Origin: Gemmatimonadota bacterium | GTDB taxonomy: Bacteria > Gemmatimonadota > Gemmatimonadetes > Longimicrobiales > Gaopeijiaceae | NCBI GenBank assembly: GCA_007121775.1 | Contig: SKJY01000284.1 | Coordinates: 1-41,356, forward strand | DNA: 41,356 nt | Reading direction: 5' to 3' | Shown: one piece after another, positions 31,633 to 39,726 of the stretch | Layout of the letters: each line of letters starts with the position of its first letter | How positions within the stretch are numbered: position 1 is the stretch's first letter | Translations under genes and position numbers: made by a program | The notes under the pieces: generated by a model | The model's input: only the letters and a program-made list of their open reading frames with translations | What the model was told of the DNA's origin: nothing | The model's database searches: none

Positions 31633-32679
31633 TCAGCCCTCGGGTCGCTCCTCCGCAGACGACTTCTCATCGGCCCGAGCCGACGAATCGGTGGTCGAAG
31701 CGTCCTTGGCCGCCTCCTCACCCAGCTTTCGCGGGGGGACGGCCGAAGGCGCCGGCGAAGGGGAGGCTTCTCCCTCACCCTCCGAGGCCTCGGCTGCCGG
31801 CTGACTCTCGCCTTCCTTCCCCTTGTCGTCACCCTTGATCTGGGCGATCACCTCGGGGATGGGCCGCCGGCGCCGACGGATCCGGCGCTTGGCCACATCA
31901 GCGGCAGCCGCCTTCTCACCGGTCTCGGTGGAGTAAGTCGTTGCCTCCGACTCCACAACCTTCCTCCGGTCCTCCTCCGGAATCTCCCGGCGGGCCGAGA
32001 GCACCGCATCGGCGATGGCACGGGCGATGAGGGTCACCGCACGGATCGCGTCATCGTTGCCCGGGATGGGATAGTCGATGACATCCGGATCGGCATTGGT
32101 ATCGGTGATGGCAATAACCGGAATCCCCAGGCGATTGGCCTCGCGTACGGCGATGGTCTCCCGCTTGGCATCCACCACGAAGAGAGCCGCCGGAACCCGA
32201 GACATGTCCTTCACCCCGGAGAAGTACTTGTCCAGCTTCAGCCGCTCCCGGTCCAGAAGAAGCTGCTCCTTCTTGGTGTAGAACTCGAAGGCGTTCTCCT
32301 CCTGGCCCCGCTCCAGCTCCTTCAGGCGCCGGATCTGCTGCCGGATGGTCTGGAAATTGGTGAGCATGCCCCCCAGCCACCGCTCGGTGACGTAAAACGC
32401 ACCGCAGCGTTCCGCCTCCTCCTCGATGATCTCCCGGAGCTGCGGCTTGGTGCACACGAAGAGGATGCGCTCACCCTTCAGCACCTTGCTTCGCGCCAGA
32501 TTCTCGGCGGCCCGGAGCCGATCCACCGTCTTGCGGAGATCGATGATGTGGATTCCGTTGCGCTCCGTGAAGATGTACTTGCGCATCTTCGGATTCCAAC
32601 GGCGGGTCTGGTGGCCGAAGTGAACGCCCGCCTGCAGGAGGTCGTTCAGGCCCACTTCCGGATTCTGCTGCTGCTCCAT
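31633..32679 (-). CDS. rpsB: 30S ribosomal protein S2
   Basis: S2 binds 16S rRNA late in assembly and helps anchor S1 in proteobacteria. From the ATG at 32679 it has 348 aa, about 100 more than the usual 230-260. The core is normal: LLQAGVHFGHQTRRWNPKM, IIDLRKTVDRL, RWLGGMLTNFQTI, ALFVVDAKRE and the C-terminal core motif NRLGIPVIAITDTNADP. The extra C-terminal part (about residues 235-348) begins with an Arg-rich run after Lys264 (KRRIRRRRRP) and continues as Ser/Glu/Ala-rich sequence. An in-frame TTG at 32709 overlaps rpsI but is not needed. It follows rpsI by 26 bp. Confidence 0.96.
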   Translation of the reverse strand: MEQQQNPEVGLNDLLQAGVHFGHQTRRWNPKMRKYIFTERNGIHIIDLRKTVDRLRAAENLARSKVLKGERILFVCTKPQLREIIEEEAERCGAFYVTERWLGGMLTNFQTIRQQIRRLKELERGQEENAFEFYTKKEQLLLDRERLKLDKYFSGVKDMSRVPAALFVVDAKRETIAVREANRLGIPVIAITDTNADPDVIDYPIPGNDDAIRAVTLIARAIADAVLSARREIPEEDRRKVVESEATTYSTETGEKAAAADVAKRRIRRRRRPIPEVIAQIKGDDKGKEGESQPAAEASEGEGEASPSPAPSAVPPRKLGEEAAKDASTTDSSARADEKSSAEERPEG

Positions 32680-32705
32680 ACTGGACTGGGTCCTGGGAGA
32701 GGGGA

Positions 32706-33104
32706 TCAACGCTTGGAGAACTGGAACTTCTTACGGGCCTTGGGGCGGCCGGGCTTCTTCCGCTCCACCTTCCGGGAATCCCGGGTCAGGAGGCCGCCGC
32801 GTCGCAGGGGCGAACGAAACTCCTCATCCTGCTTGACGAGGGCACGGGCCACGCCGAGGCGAACCGCGTCGGCCTGACCGGTGACGCCACCGCCTACCAC
32901 GCGCACCACCACGTCGAAACGCCCGTCGGTCTCGGTCAGCTTCAGGGCCTCTTCGGCCCGCTTCCGATGGAAGAGACGGGGGAAATACTCGGTGAGGGTG
33001 CGGCCGTTGATGGACCAGTTACCCTCGCCGGGGCGAAGGATCACCCGAGCCGAGCTGGTCTTGCGGCGGCCGACGGCCTGGATCTGTTCGGTGGACTGCG
33101 CCAT
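32706..33104 (-). CDS. rpsI: 30S ribosomal protein S9
   Basis: S9 contacts P-site tRNA through its C-terminal Lys/Arg tail. The 132-aa protein begins with the family segment QAVGRRKTSSARVILRPG. It contains GGGVTGQADAVRLGVARAL and ends with RPKARKKFQFSKR, so the tail that reaches the P site is intact. It lies 41 bp downstream of rplM, the conserved rplM-rpsI pair. Confidence 0.97.
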   Translation of the reverse strand: MAQSTEQIQAVGRRKTSSARVILRPGEGNWSINGRTLTEYFPRLFHRKRAEEALKLTETDGRFDVVVRVVGGGVTGQADAVRLGVARALVKQDEEFRSPLRRGGLLTRDSRKVERKKPGRPKARKKFQFSKR

Positions 33105-33145
33105 GCGGCTTCCGACTCCGTTGGAATTCCTTCGAGGGTGGACGC

Positions 33146-33574
33146 TCAGAGCTCCAGGGGCTGCGGCTGCTGCCCCTGGTGCGGGTGGGCATCGTCAGCG
33201 TAAACCTTCAACTTCTTGCGCATCTGCCGACCGAGGGCGTTCTTGGGGAGCATCCCCTGAACCGCCCGCTCGATGACCCACTCGGGCTTCCTGGCCAGCA
33301 TGGTCTTGAAGGGGATGTGCTTCTCCCCACCCATGTAGCCTGAGTGCTTGAAATAGGTCTTCTGGTCGGCTTTGTTGCCGGTCAGGATGATCTGGGACGC
33401 ATTCAAGACCACCACATAGTCCCCGGTATCCAGATGGGGCGTGTAGATGGGCTTGTGCTTGCCCCGAAGGATGCGGGCCACCTCGGTGGCGAGCCGCCCG
33501 AGGGGCTTGCCGGCAGCGTCAACCACCCACCACCGCCGTTCGATGTCGTCTGCTTTCGGAGTCAGGGTCTTCAT
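33146..33574 (-). CDS. rplM: 50S ribosomal protein L13
   Basis: L13 is an early-binding 23S rRNA protein essential for 50S assembly. The 142-aa protein contains [34 protein letters not shown] and the segment [19 protein letters not shown], all typical. The ATG at 33574 stands 38 bases after the predicted transcription start of a near-consensus promoter. It leads the rplM-rpsI-rpsB-tsf-pyrH-frr run. Confidence 0.97.
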   Translation of the reverse strand: MKTLTPKADDIERRWWVVDAAGKPLGRLATEVARILRGKHKPIYTPHLDTGDYVVVLNASQIILTGNKADQKTYFKHSGYMGGEKHIPFKTMLARKPEWVIERAVQGMLPKNALGRQMRKKLKVYADDAHPHQGQQPQPLEL

Positions 33575-33619
33575 ACATCCCGTGGGGTCACACTTGGCCA
33601 GATAACGACAGAGCTTTGA

Positions 33620-33648
33620 AAAGTAGGCTCGACCACGGGGGGTGTCAA
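33620..33648 (-). promoter_or_regulatory. Near-consensus promoter of the rplM ribosomal operon
   Basis: TTGACA (33648-33643) and TACTTT (33625-33620) lie 17 bases apart on the minus strand. The -35 is perfect and the spacing is optimal; this is the strongest promoter-like sequence I found in the window. Predicted start is near 33612. Confidence 0.7.
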
Positions 33649-33703
33649 CGGGTGGGGAGGCTGTTCTTCTGTCCGGCAGCGCCTGGGGCGAGGGGCACGC
33701 GGT

Positions 33704-34558
33704 TCAGGGGCCGAAGGTCCCCAGGAAGCGGGAGCGCGATGCATGACGAAGGCGTTGGAGCGCCTTCTCCTTGATCTGCCTCACCCGCTCCCGCGTGATG
33801 CCGAGCAGTGAACCGATCTCTTCCAGCGTCATGGGCTCCTGGTCGTCCAGGCCGAAGTAGAGACGGAGCACCTTGGCTTCCCGCTCCTTCAAACTGGACA
33901 GGGCCCCGTCCACCGTATCCCGGAGCGCCTTGTCGTAGGCTCCGTTCTCGGGGTCAGGGGCGAACTTATCAGGGAGGTAGTCCAGGAGGCGGTTGTCCTC
34001 ACCGGGCGCAGTGGGCGCGTCCAGGGAAAGGTGGGACTGGGAGATGGCCAGGGTGGCCTCCACCTCCTCCTCACTCACGTCCAGGTCCTGTGCCAGCTCC
34101 TGGACGGTGGGCTCACGCCCGAGTTCTTGGAGAAGTGCCGAGGATCGGCGGCCGATGCGGTGGAGGGCGCCGGCCCGGTTCAGGGGCACCCGGACGATCC
34201 GGCTCTGCTCGGCCAAGGCCTGCAGGATGGCCTGGCGGATCCACCAGACCGCGTAGGAAATGAACTTGATTCCCTTGGACTCGTCAAAGCGATGAGCCGC
34301 CCGGATGAGTCCCACATTCCCCTCGTTGATGAGGTCCGGCAGGGGAACACCCTGATTCTGATACTTCTTCGCCACGGAGACGACGAAGCGAAGGTTCGCT
34401 CGAACCAACTGCTCCAGGCACTCCTCGTCGCCGCCGCGGATTCCGCGGGCCAGCCGGGCCTCTTCGTCGCGGTTGATGAGGGGGTATTCGCTGATCTCCC
34501 GGAGATACCGATCGAGAGATCCGTCCTTCTTGAGGGTCCGGCGGGGGGATGGGCTCAT
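33704..34558 (-). CDS. Sigma-70 family RNA polymerase sigma factor (group 1/2 type)
   Basis: The 284-aa protein carries region 1.2 (SLDRYLREISEYPLINRDEEARLA), region 2 (LINEGNVGLIRAAHRFDES and WWIRQAILQAL), region 3 and region 4.2 (MTLEEIGSLLGITRERVRQI). It lacks the N-terminal region 1.1 and any spacer domain. Size and layout match short RpoD/SigA-like or group 2 sigma factors such as RpoS or HrdB relatives. Whether it is the housekeeping sigma cannot be decided without the rest of the genome. No Shine-Dalgarno sequence is evident before the ATG. The 173-bp gap upstream shows no convincing promoter; the 55 bp between its stop and the rplM promoter hold no terminator. Confidence 0.93.
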   Translation of the reverse strand: MSPSPRRTLKKDGSLDRYLREISEYPLINRDEEARLARGIRGGDEECLEQLVRANLRFVVSVAKKYQNQGVPLPDLINEGNVGLIRAAHRFDESKGIKFISYAVWWIRQAILQALAEQSRIVRVPLNRAGALHRIGRRSSALLQELGREPTVQELAQDLDVSEEEVEATLAISQSHLSLDAPTAPGEDNRLLDYLPDKFAPDPENGAYDKALRDTVDGALSSLKEREAKVLRLYFGLDDQEPMTLEEIGSLLGITRERVRQIKEKALQRLRHASRSRFLGTFGP

Positions 34559-34731
34559 TGTCGCGTCGAGGAAGGCGTCGTGACCGTCTGACCATCCGGC
34601 GTCGGGGGCATCCGGCTCACCGGCGACCCTCGCTTCCGGAAATCATGAATGGCCCATCGGCGGCCCCGACGCAACTCCCCCCCGCCAATCGCACCGGACG
34701 AAAGGGGATTCTCCGTGCCGTGAGCGTCAGT

Positions 34732-35448
34732 TCACTGGATCCGACCGCCGATCCTTTCCCAGCGCACCTCCCTGAGCCACCCGAGACCGGGGGTCAGCCC
34801 TGGGCTCGATGAATAGTAGACGATCCAAGGTCTACCTTTGATGTCTTCCCTGTGAACGAGGCCCCAATAACGGGAGTCCTCGGAGTTGTCCCGGTTGTCG
34901 CCAAGGACGAAGAAGCGCTCCTCAGGGATGACCAGAGGGCCCCAGTTGTCCCGGGACGGTCGATGGCGTCCCGGGCGCGGCCCGTCCACCAGGAACCGAG
35001 ACTGCCACGCCATGGAGGGGTGGATGGCGTCACCCTCCTTGTCGGAATGGCGGGCGTAGGGCTCGTACACCGGCTCACCGTTCAGATAGAGCTGCTTGTT
35101 GCGCATCTTCAGGGTGTCACCCGGCATGCCCACCAACCGCTTCACATAATGCTTCGTCGGTTCATGGGGTGGGTGGAAGACGATGACCTCCCCCCGTTGT
35201 GGTGAGGCCAGAGCCGGAAGCGCCAAGCCCACGCCTGGAATCTCGGCCCCGTACACGGCCTTGTTCACCAGGAGGAAATCGCCGGCCAGCAGCGTCCCTT
35301 CCATGGAGGAGGTGGGGATCTTGAAGGCCTCCACCACCAGGGCCCGAACCACCAGGAGGATGAGGACCGCCAGGGCAACGGATCGGAGAACCTCGAGGAT
35401 CGACCGGACCCACCTGGGGGAGTGGCCTCCGGGGACGGACTCGCTCAT
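34732..35448 (-). CDS. lepB: Signal peptidase I
   Basis: LepB removes signal peptides from exported proteins on the outer face of the inner membrane. From the ATG at 35448 the protein has 238 aa. A single transmembrane segment (about residues 22-40) leads to the catalytic serine box IPTSSMEGTL with Ser48. The catalytic Lys103 stands in HYVKRLVGMPGD, and the family box GDNRDNSEDSRYWG is complete. The first frame extends 38 codons upstream to 35562, without conservation. The 225-bp gap upstream, to the NtrC-type gene, contains no gene or convincing promoter. Confidence 0.95.
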   Translation of the reverse strand: MSESVPGGHSPRWVRSILEVLRSVALAVLILLVVRALVVEAFKIPTSSMEGTLLAGDFLLVNKAVYGAEIPGVGLALPALASPQRGEVIVFHPPHEPTKHYVKRLVGMPGDTLKMRNKQLYLNGEPVYEPYARHSDKEGDAIHPSMAWQSRFLVDGPRPGRHRPSRDNWGPLVIPEERFFVLGDNRDNSEDSRYWGLVHREDIKGRPWIVYYSSSPGLTPGLGWLREVRWERIGGRIQ

Positions 35449-35673
35449 TTGGTGAACCGGGGATGGGGGGAGGGCGCAGATGACACGGGTACGAGGGTCA
35501 GGCAGACTCCCCACCGGTAGGGCAACCTTGCAGGGAGTGGGATCCGCGCAGACCGCGTGCACCCCAAGAGCCGGCTGTGCGTCACAGGACGTTCGGTGTT
35601 CGTCGCCGAGCGGCGTGCACGATCGAAAACGATACCCGACCCCGCCGTTTTCCGTTCCTGAAGGGCCCGGGGG

Positions 35674-37035
35674 TCAATCCTCCCGTGAGAGGCCGTAGCG
35701 ATCGATCTTCTTGTAGACGTTGGACCTGGGCATCTCCAGGCTCCGCGCCGTTTCGGACACGTTCCAGTCATGCTCCCTGAGCTTGTGGAGGAGGAAGGCG
35801 CGCTCGGAACGATCCCGGAACTCGGCGAAGGTCGGGGCCTGCAGGAGTTCGGCACCCAGGGGGTAGGCTCCAGACCCCTGCCCCACCAACGCGGCGACGT
35901 CCTCGGCGCTCACCCCCTCCCGAGGCGCCAGGATGAGGAGGCGCTCCACGGTGTTGCGGAGCTCCCGTACGTTGCCAGGCCACTCCAGCTCCTGTAGGCG
36001 TTCCACCGCCTCCTGGGTGAAGGTGCGGGCGGGAAGACCGTCCCTCCGGGACATCTGGTCCACGAAATACTGCACCAACATGGGGATGTCGTCCCGGCGT
36101 TCGCGAAGTGGGGGCAGGTGGATGGGAACCACATTGAGTCGGTAGAAGAGGTCTTCCCGGAACCGCCCCTCCTGGATCTCCTCCGCAAGATCCTTGTTGG
36201 TGGCGGCGATGATCCGAACATCCACGCTCCTGGGTTTCTGACCCCCCACGCGGGTCACCTTCCCCTCTTCCAGTGCGCGCAGCACCTTGGCCTGGGCCGC
36301 CAGGGCCATGTCACCGATTTCGTCCAGGAACAGCGTTCCACCATCTGCCTGCTCGAACTTCCCCGGCCGATCCTGCACAGCGCCGGTAAACGACCCCTTC
36401 ATGTGACCGAAGAGTTCACTCTCGATGAGTTCCCCGGGGATGGCGGCGCAGTTGACCTCCACGAAGGGGCAATCCTTCCGAGACGAGAGGCCGTGGAGGG
36501 CCCGGGCCACGAGTTCCTTCCCGGTCCCGTTCTCTCCTGTGATGAGAACCCTGGAATCGGTGGGCCCCACCCGCTCCACCCGATCCAGCACCTGCCTGAT
36601 CTGGTAGGAGGCACCCACGATGGCGTGCCGGGACTCGACCTGAGAGCGAAGGGCAGCCACGGACTGGGCCAGCCCCTTGACCTCCAGGGCATTCCGGAGG
36701 GTGAGGAGGAGGCGGTCCGAGTCCAGGGGCTTCTCCAGGAAATCGAAGGCCCCCCGCCGGGTAGCCTCCACCGCCGTGTCGATGGTCCCATGGCCGGAGA
36801 TCATGATGACCTGGAGCGCCGGGCGGTCGCGACGCAGCCTTCCCAGGAGCTCGATCCCGTCCTGCCCTGGCATCTTCACATCCAGAAAGGCCACATCCAC
36901 CGGTCCTTCCTCCAGGGCGGCCAGCGCCTCGTCTGCCGATCCGGACTCCTCCACCTCGTGCCCTTCGTATTCGAAGAGCTGACGGAGAATGGAGCGGATG
37001 GACTCTTCATCGTCCACGATGAGGATCTTCGCCAT
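35674..37035 (-). CDS. Sigma-54-dependent response regulator (NtrC family)
   Basis: From the ATG at 37035 the protein has 453 aa with three domains. The receiver (1-120) has the acidic pocket VDDEE, phosphoacceptor Asp52 in FLDVKMPG, and Lys102 in LEKPLDS. The AAA+ domain has Walker A GENGTGKE (168-174), the sigma-54-contact loop GSFTGA (214-219) and Walker B LFLDEIGD. The C-terminal Fis-type helix-turn-helix is [20 protein letters not shown]. It therefore should activate sigma-54 promoters. I found no clear TGGCAC-N5-TTGC site in the window. No cognate kinase is adjacent. Upstream frame to 37080 is unconserved. It follows the unknown anchored protein gene by 60 bp. Confidence 0.95.
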   Translation of the reverse strand: MAKILIVDDEESIRSILRQLFEYEGHEVEESGSADEALAALEEGPVDVAFLDVKMPGQDGIELLGRLRRDRPALQVIMISGHGTIDTAVEATRRGAFDFLEKPLDSDRLLLTLRNALEVKGLAQSVAALRSQVESRHAIVGASYQIRQVLDRVERVGPTDSRVLITGENGTGKELVARALHGLSSRKDCPFVEVNCAAIPGELIESELFGHMKGSFTGAVQDRPGKFEQADGGTLFLDEIGDMALAAQAKVLRALEEGKVTRVGGQKPRSVDVRIIAATNKDLAEEIQEGRFREDLFYRLNVVPIHLPPLRERRDDIPMLVQYFVDQMSRRDGLPARTFTQEAVERLQELEWPGNVRELRNTVERLLILAPREGVSAEDVAALVGQGSGAYPLGAELLQAPTFAEFRDRSERAFLLHKLREHDWNVSETARSLEMPRSNVYKKIDRYGLSRED

Positions 37036-37095
37036 GCAGTGGATCTCTCGGCTGTGGGTTCGCCGGCGGAGGGCTCGCATGCCCTCCCGGTCAGG

Positions 37096-37740
37096 TCACC
37101 TGTCGGGAACGAGGATCAAGGAACTTCCCGATACGTGCAAGGAGCGAACGCCCGGTGGTAGGGGAAAGACCACCGCCCCCCGAGGGAGATCCTGCCCCAC
37201 CTCAAGCCCGACGGCGGCCAGAAGCGCATCGTGCGTACGGCTGGGCAGGGGCACACCGGCAACCTCCATCCGCCGCACCAGGAATACACCTTGTCCGAGC
37301 CGGTCCGTGAGGAGCCCGCCCTGCGCCGATACCCTCAAGGAGTCCGGGAGAACGGCGTCGACCCGCTCCACCTCGGGAATGGCAGGAAGGAGGCGTCGGG
37401 CCACCACGGCCGATAGCCGGAGTTCCCCATCATCTACCTGAGCACGGGGTCCGCTGACCCCCGGGGGGAGAAGCTGGTGACCTCGATGGCGGAGGAGGGC
37501 TTCCACCTCAAGGCTACCGAGGTGGAAGGCCTCGTCTCCAGCCTCAAACCATGTGGACAACTCGGCCCACACCTCCCGGCCCAGTGCTTCGGCGGCCTCC
37601 GCCGAAAGGGACTCCTCCACCGAAACACCCTGGGGGAGGTGTTCGGCCACCTCCGGGCCAAACCGCCAGGCGGCCCAGACGATGGCCACCAGGAGAGCGG
37701 CGGCTAAGGTTCGCCCCAGGCACCCGCCGAAACACCCCAT
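37096..37740 (-). CDS. Membrane-anchored protein of unknown function
   Basis: The 214-aa protein has an N-terminal signal anchor (about residues 9-27: RTLAAALLVAIVWAAWRF) with no clear cleavage site or lipobox. The rest should lie outside the cytoplasm. It contains several alternating hydrophobic strands (GELRLSAVVARRLLPAI, GVFLVRRMEVAGVPLP, GSSLILVPD) that look like a beta-rich lipid- or ligand-binding fold, though I cannot assign a family. AAGGGGG precedes the ATG at good spacing. It is 24 bp downstream of thpR and precedes the NtrC-type gene, so the three are probably co-transcribed. Confidence 0.75.
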   Translation of the reverse strand: MGCFGGCLGRTLAAALLVAIVWAAWRFGPEVAEHLPQGVSVEESLSAEAAEALGREVWAELSTWFEAGDEAFHLGSLEVEALLRHRGHQLLPPGVSGPRAQVDDGELRLSAVVARRLLPAIPEVERVDAVLPDSLRVSAQGGLLTDRLGQGVFLVRRMEVAGVPLPSRTHDALLAAVGLEVGQDLPRGAVVFPLPPGVRSLHVSGSSLILVPDR

Positions 37741-37764
37741 GCTCCCCCTTACCTGTGGGTCCGT

Positions 37765-38340
37765 TCAGTCCCCAGGCTGCGAGGCCAGCAGGGGAAAGCG
37801 TTCCACCACCGAATAGCGTACCCCGTCCTTCAGACGTTGGCTCCGCATGAGATCCACAGAGTCCACCGGCACCTCGCGGAAGAATTCCATGGCGGCAGCT
37901 ACGTCATCCAGCCCCCTGAATACGCCGGCACCCAGATCTTCATCCACACGTCCCAGCGTCACATGGGGGTGGAAGGCCCTGGTCTCACGCTCGAAGCCGT
38001 GACTGGTGAGCCCCCACTCCAGGTCCTGCTTTAGGCAGCGCAGCGCAGGCGACGGATCCGCTCCCAACCAGAGAACCCGGGGACGCCGAATGGTGGGAAA
38101 CGCCCCGAACCCCTCCAGACGCAGGGAGAAGGCCCGGGTCTGTCCCGACACCTTCCGAATGACCTTCTGGACCACCGGCACAATCTCCGATCGGGTCTGC
38201 CCCAGGAACTTGAGGGTCAGATGGAACAGCTCGGGATCCAGCCAGCGCACCGGGAATCCGGCCTCCCGGAGCGGCTCCGCCGCTTCGTGGATGCGCTGAC
38301 GCTCATCGTCCGGGAGGTTCAGGGCTATGAAGAGTCGCAT
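37765..38340 (-). CDS. thpR: RNA 2',3'-cyclic phosphodiesterase (2H family)
   Basis: ThpR (formerly LigT) hydrolyses 2',3'-cyclic phosphate ends on RNA and belongs to the 2H phosphoesterases. The 191-aa protein opens with MRLFIALNLPDD, as usual. Both catalytic HxTx motifs are present: HLTL (His40, Thr42) followed by KFLG, and HVTL (His126, Thr128) followed by GR. Its physiological substrate is uncertain in most bacteria. It lies 69 bp after the aminotransferase gene. That gap holds no recognisable promoter. Confidence 0.94.
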   Translation of the reverse strand: MRLFIALNLPDDERQRIHEAAEPLREAGFPVRWLDPELFHLTLKFLGQTRSEIVPVVQKVIRKVSGQTRAFSLRLEGFGAFPTIRRPRVLWLGADPSPALRCLKQDLEWGLTSHGFERETRAFHPHVTLGRVDEDLGAGVFRGLDDVAAAMEFFREVPVDSVDLMRSQRLKDGVRYSVVERFPLLASQPGD

Positions 38341-38409
38341 GAGGTCGGAGGGTGACGGTCTGAGGGATGCGTGGCGATGCTTACGAGTTGCACGGGAAGG
38401 ACCTGTGAA

Positions 38410-39585
38410 TCATGCCGTCCGGCTCCCCTGGGTCACCGGCAGCGACCGGCGTCCAGCCACGGCTTCCAACGCCTTGAGCGCCTGATCCACGTCCACTTCG
38501 GACGAGGCCCACCCAAGGGAGAGACGAAGGGCGCCGTCACCTGAAGACCCGATCAGGCGGTGGGCCTCCGGAGCGCAGTGGAGCCCGGAACGTGCCATGA
38601 TCCCCCACCCCACTTCCAGCTCCCGCGCCAGTTGTGAGGGAGAGAGGCGATCCGCTACCACGGTTGCCAGGGCAGCCCCCTCCGGGGCCGGGGGAGAGAG
38701 TACCCGGATCCCAGGAATGGATTCCAATCCGTCGAGAAGGCGACGTTTCAGCCGGCTCTCATGGGCGTGAATCGCTTCTACTCCCTTCTCAAGCACGAAC
38801 TCGCAACCCGCCAGCAGCCCGGCCAGGCCCGGAGCGTTGGGCGTTCCCGCTTCCAGGCGATCGGGAAGGGCCTCAGGCATCTCGCGGCTTGCGGAATCGC
38901 CGCCGGTGCCGCCGGTGAGGAAGGGGCGAACCGAGACACCCTCCCGAACCCACAGCCCGCCCGTCCCCTGGGGACCCAGGAGGCCCTTGTGCCCTGTGAA
39001 TGCCACCAGATCCGCGCCGGCCTCCGCCGGTGAGACGGCCAGATGGCCGGCGGACTGGGCGGCGTCCACCAGGACCAGCGCCCCCCGCTCCCGAGCCAGC
39101 GTACTCATTTCCGCGAGCGGAAGTACGGTGCCGAGAACGTTGGAGACATGGTTCACCACCAGGAGGCGAGTTCCCTCCAGGAGGGTGGCCAGCGTGTCCA
39201 TGTCCACCCCCCCGGCGGCATCCCCGGGAACCATCTGAACGTCCACGCCCCGGTCCCTGGCCAGGACGTGGGCCGGTCGCAGGACAGCGTTGTGGTCGTA
39301 GGGGGTCACCACCACCCGATCCCCGGGCTCCAGGATGCCGTGGAGGGCGGTATTCAGGGCATGGGTCGCATTCATCATGAAGGCGATCCGCCCCGGGTCA
39401 CCCGGGAGACCCATGACCCGGGCCACGGCTCGGCGGCAGCGGAAGGCGATCCGGGCCGAGGTCACCGATCGACTGTACCCTCCTCGTCCTGGGGACGCGC
39501 CCACATCCTGGAGGAACTCCGCCACCGCCCGAGCCACTGTGGGCGGCCGAATCGCCGATGTAGCGGCATAATCCAGATAGTGCAC
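38410..39585 (-). CDS. Cysteine desulfurase-like class V aminotransferase
   Basis: The 391-aa PLP enzyme has the opening YLDYAATSAIRPP, the PLP-binding Lys200 in FTGHKGLLGPQGTGGL, the segment NHVSNVLGTVLPL and the catalytic-loop Cys337 in RSGLHCAPEAH. It resembles the cysteine desulfurase family subgroup that is not part of isc or suf clusters (the TIGR01977-like group). It could supply sulfur or act on selenocysteine; no IscU, SufE or ThiI partner is adjacent, so the role is open. The GTG start follows a GGAGGAGGGAGC ribosome site. The 141-bp gap to comM contains one 7-bp hairpin and no clear promoter. Confidence 0.92.
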   Translation of the reverse strand: MHYLDYAATSAIRPPTVARAVAEFLQDVGASPGRGGYSRSVTSARIAFRCRRAVARVMGLPGDPGRIAFMMNATHALNTALHGILEPGDRVVVTPYDHNAVLRPAHVLARDRGVDVQMVPGDAAGGVDMDTLATLLEGTRLLVVNHVSNVLGTVLPLAEMSTLARERGALVLVDAAQSAGHLAVSPAEAGADLVAFTGHKGLLGPQGTGGLWVREGVSVRPFLTGGTGGDSASREMPEALPDRLEAGTPNAPGLAGLLAGCEFVLEKGVEAIHAHESRLKRRLLDGLESIPGIRVLSPPAPEGAALATVVADRLSPSQLARELEVGWGIMARSGLHCAPEAHRLIGSSGDGALRLSLGWASSEVDVDQALKALEAVAGRRSLPVTQGSRTA

Positions 39586-39614
39586 CTCGCGCTCCCTCCT
39601 CCAGCCGGCGGTTC

Positions 39615-39638
39615 ACCCTCCGGGCTCTCCTGGAGGGT
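39615..39638. other. Hairpin between comM and the aminotransferase gene
   Basis: ACCCTCC and GGAGGGT form a perfect 7-bp stem with a 10-base loop, about 30 bases before the aminotransferase start. There is no U-run. It may be a pause or processing site, or chance in GC-rich sequence. Confidence 0.3.
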
Positions 39639-39726
39639 CATCACACCGGACGCCGTGCCGTCGCCAAGCCGGTTCAAGCTACGGGTTGAAGCGTTCGGTC
39701 ACAACACGGCCCCACCTGTATCCGCA

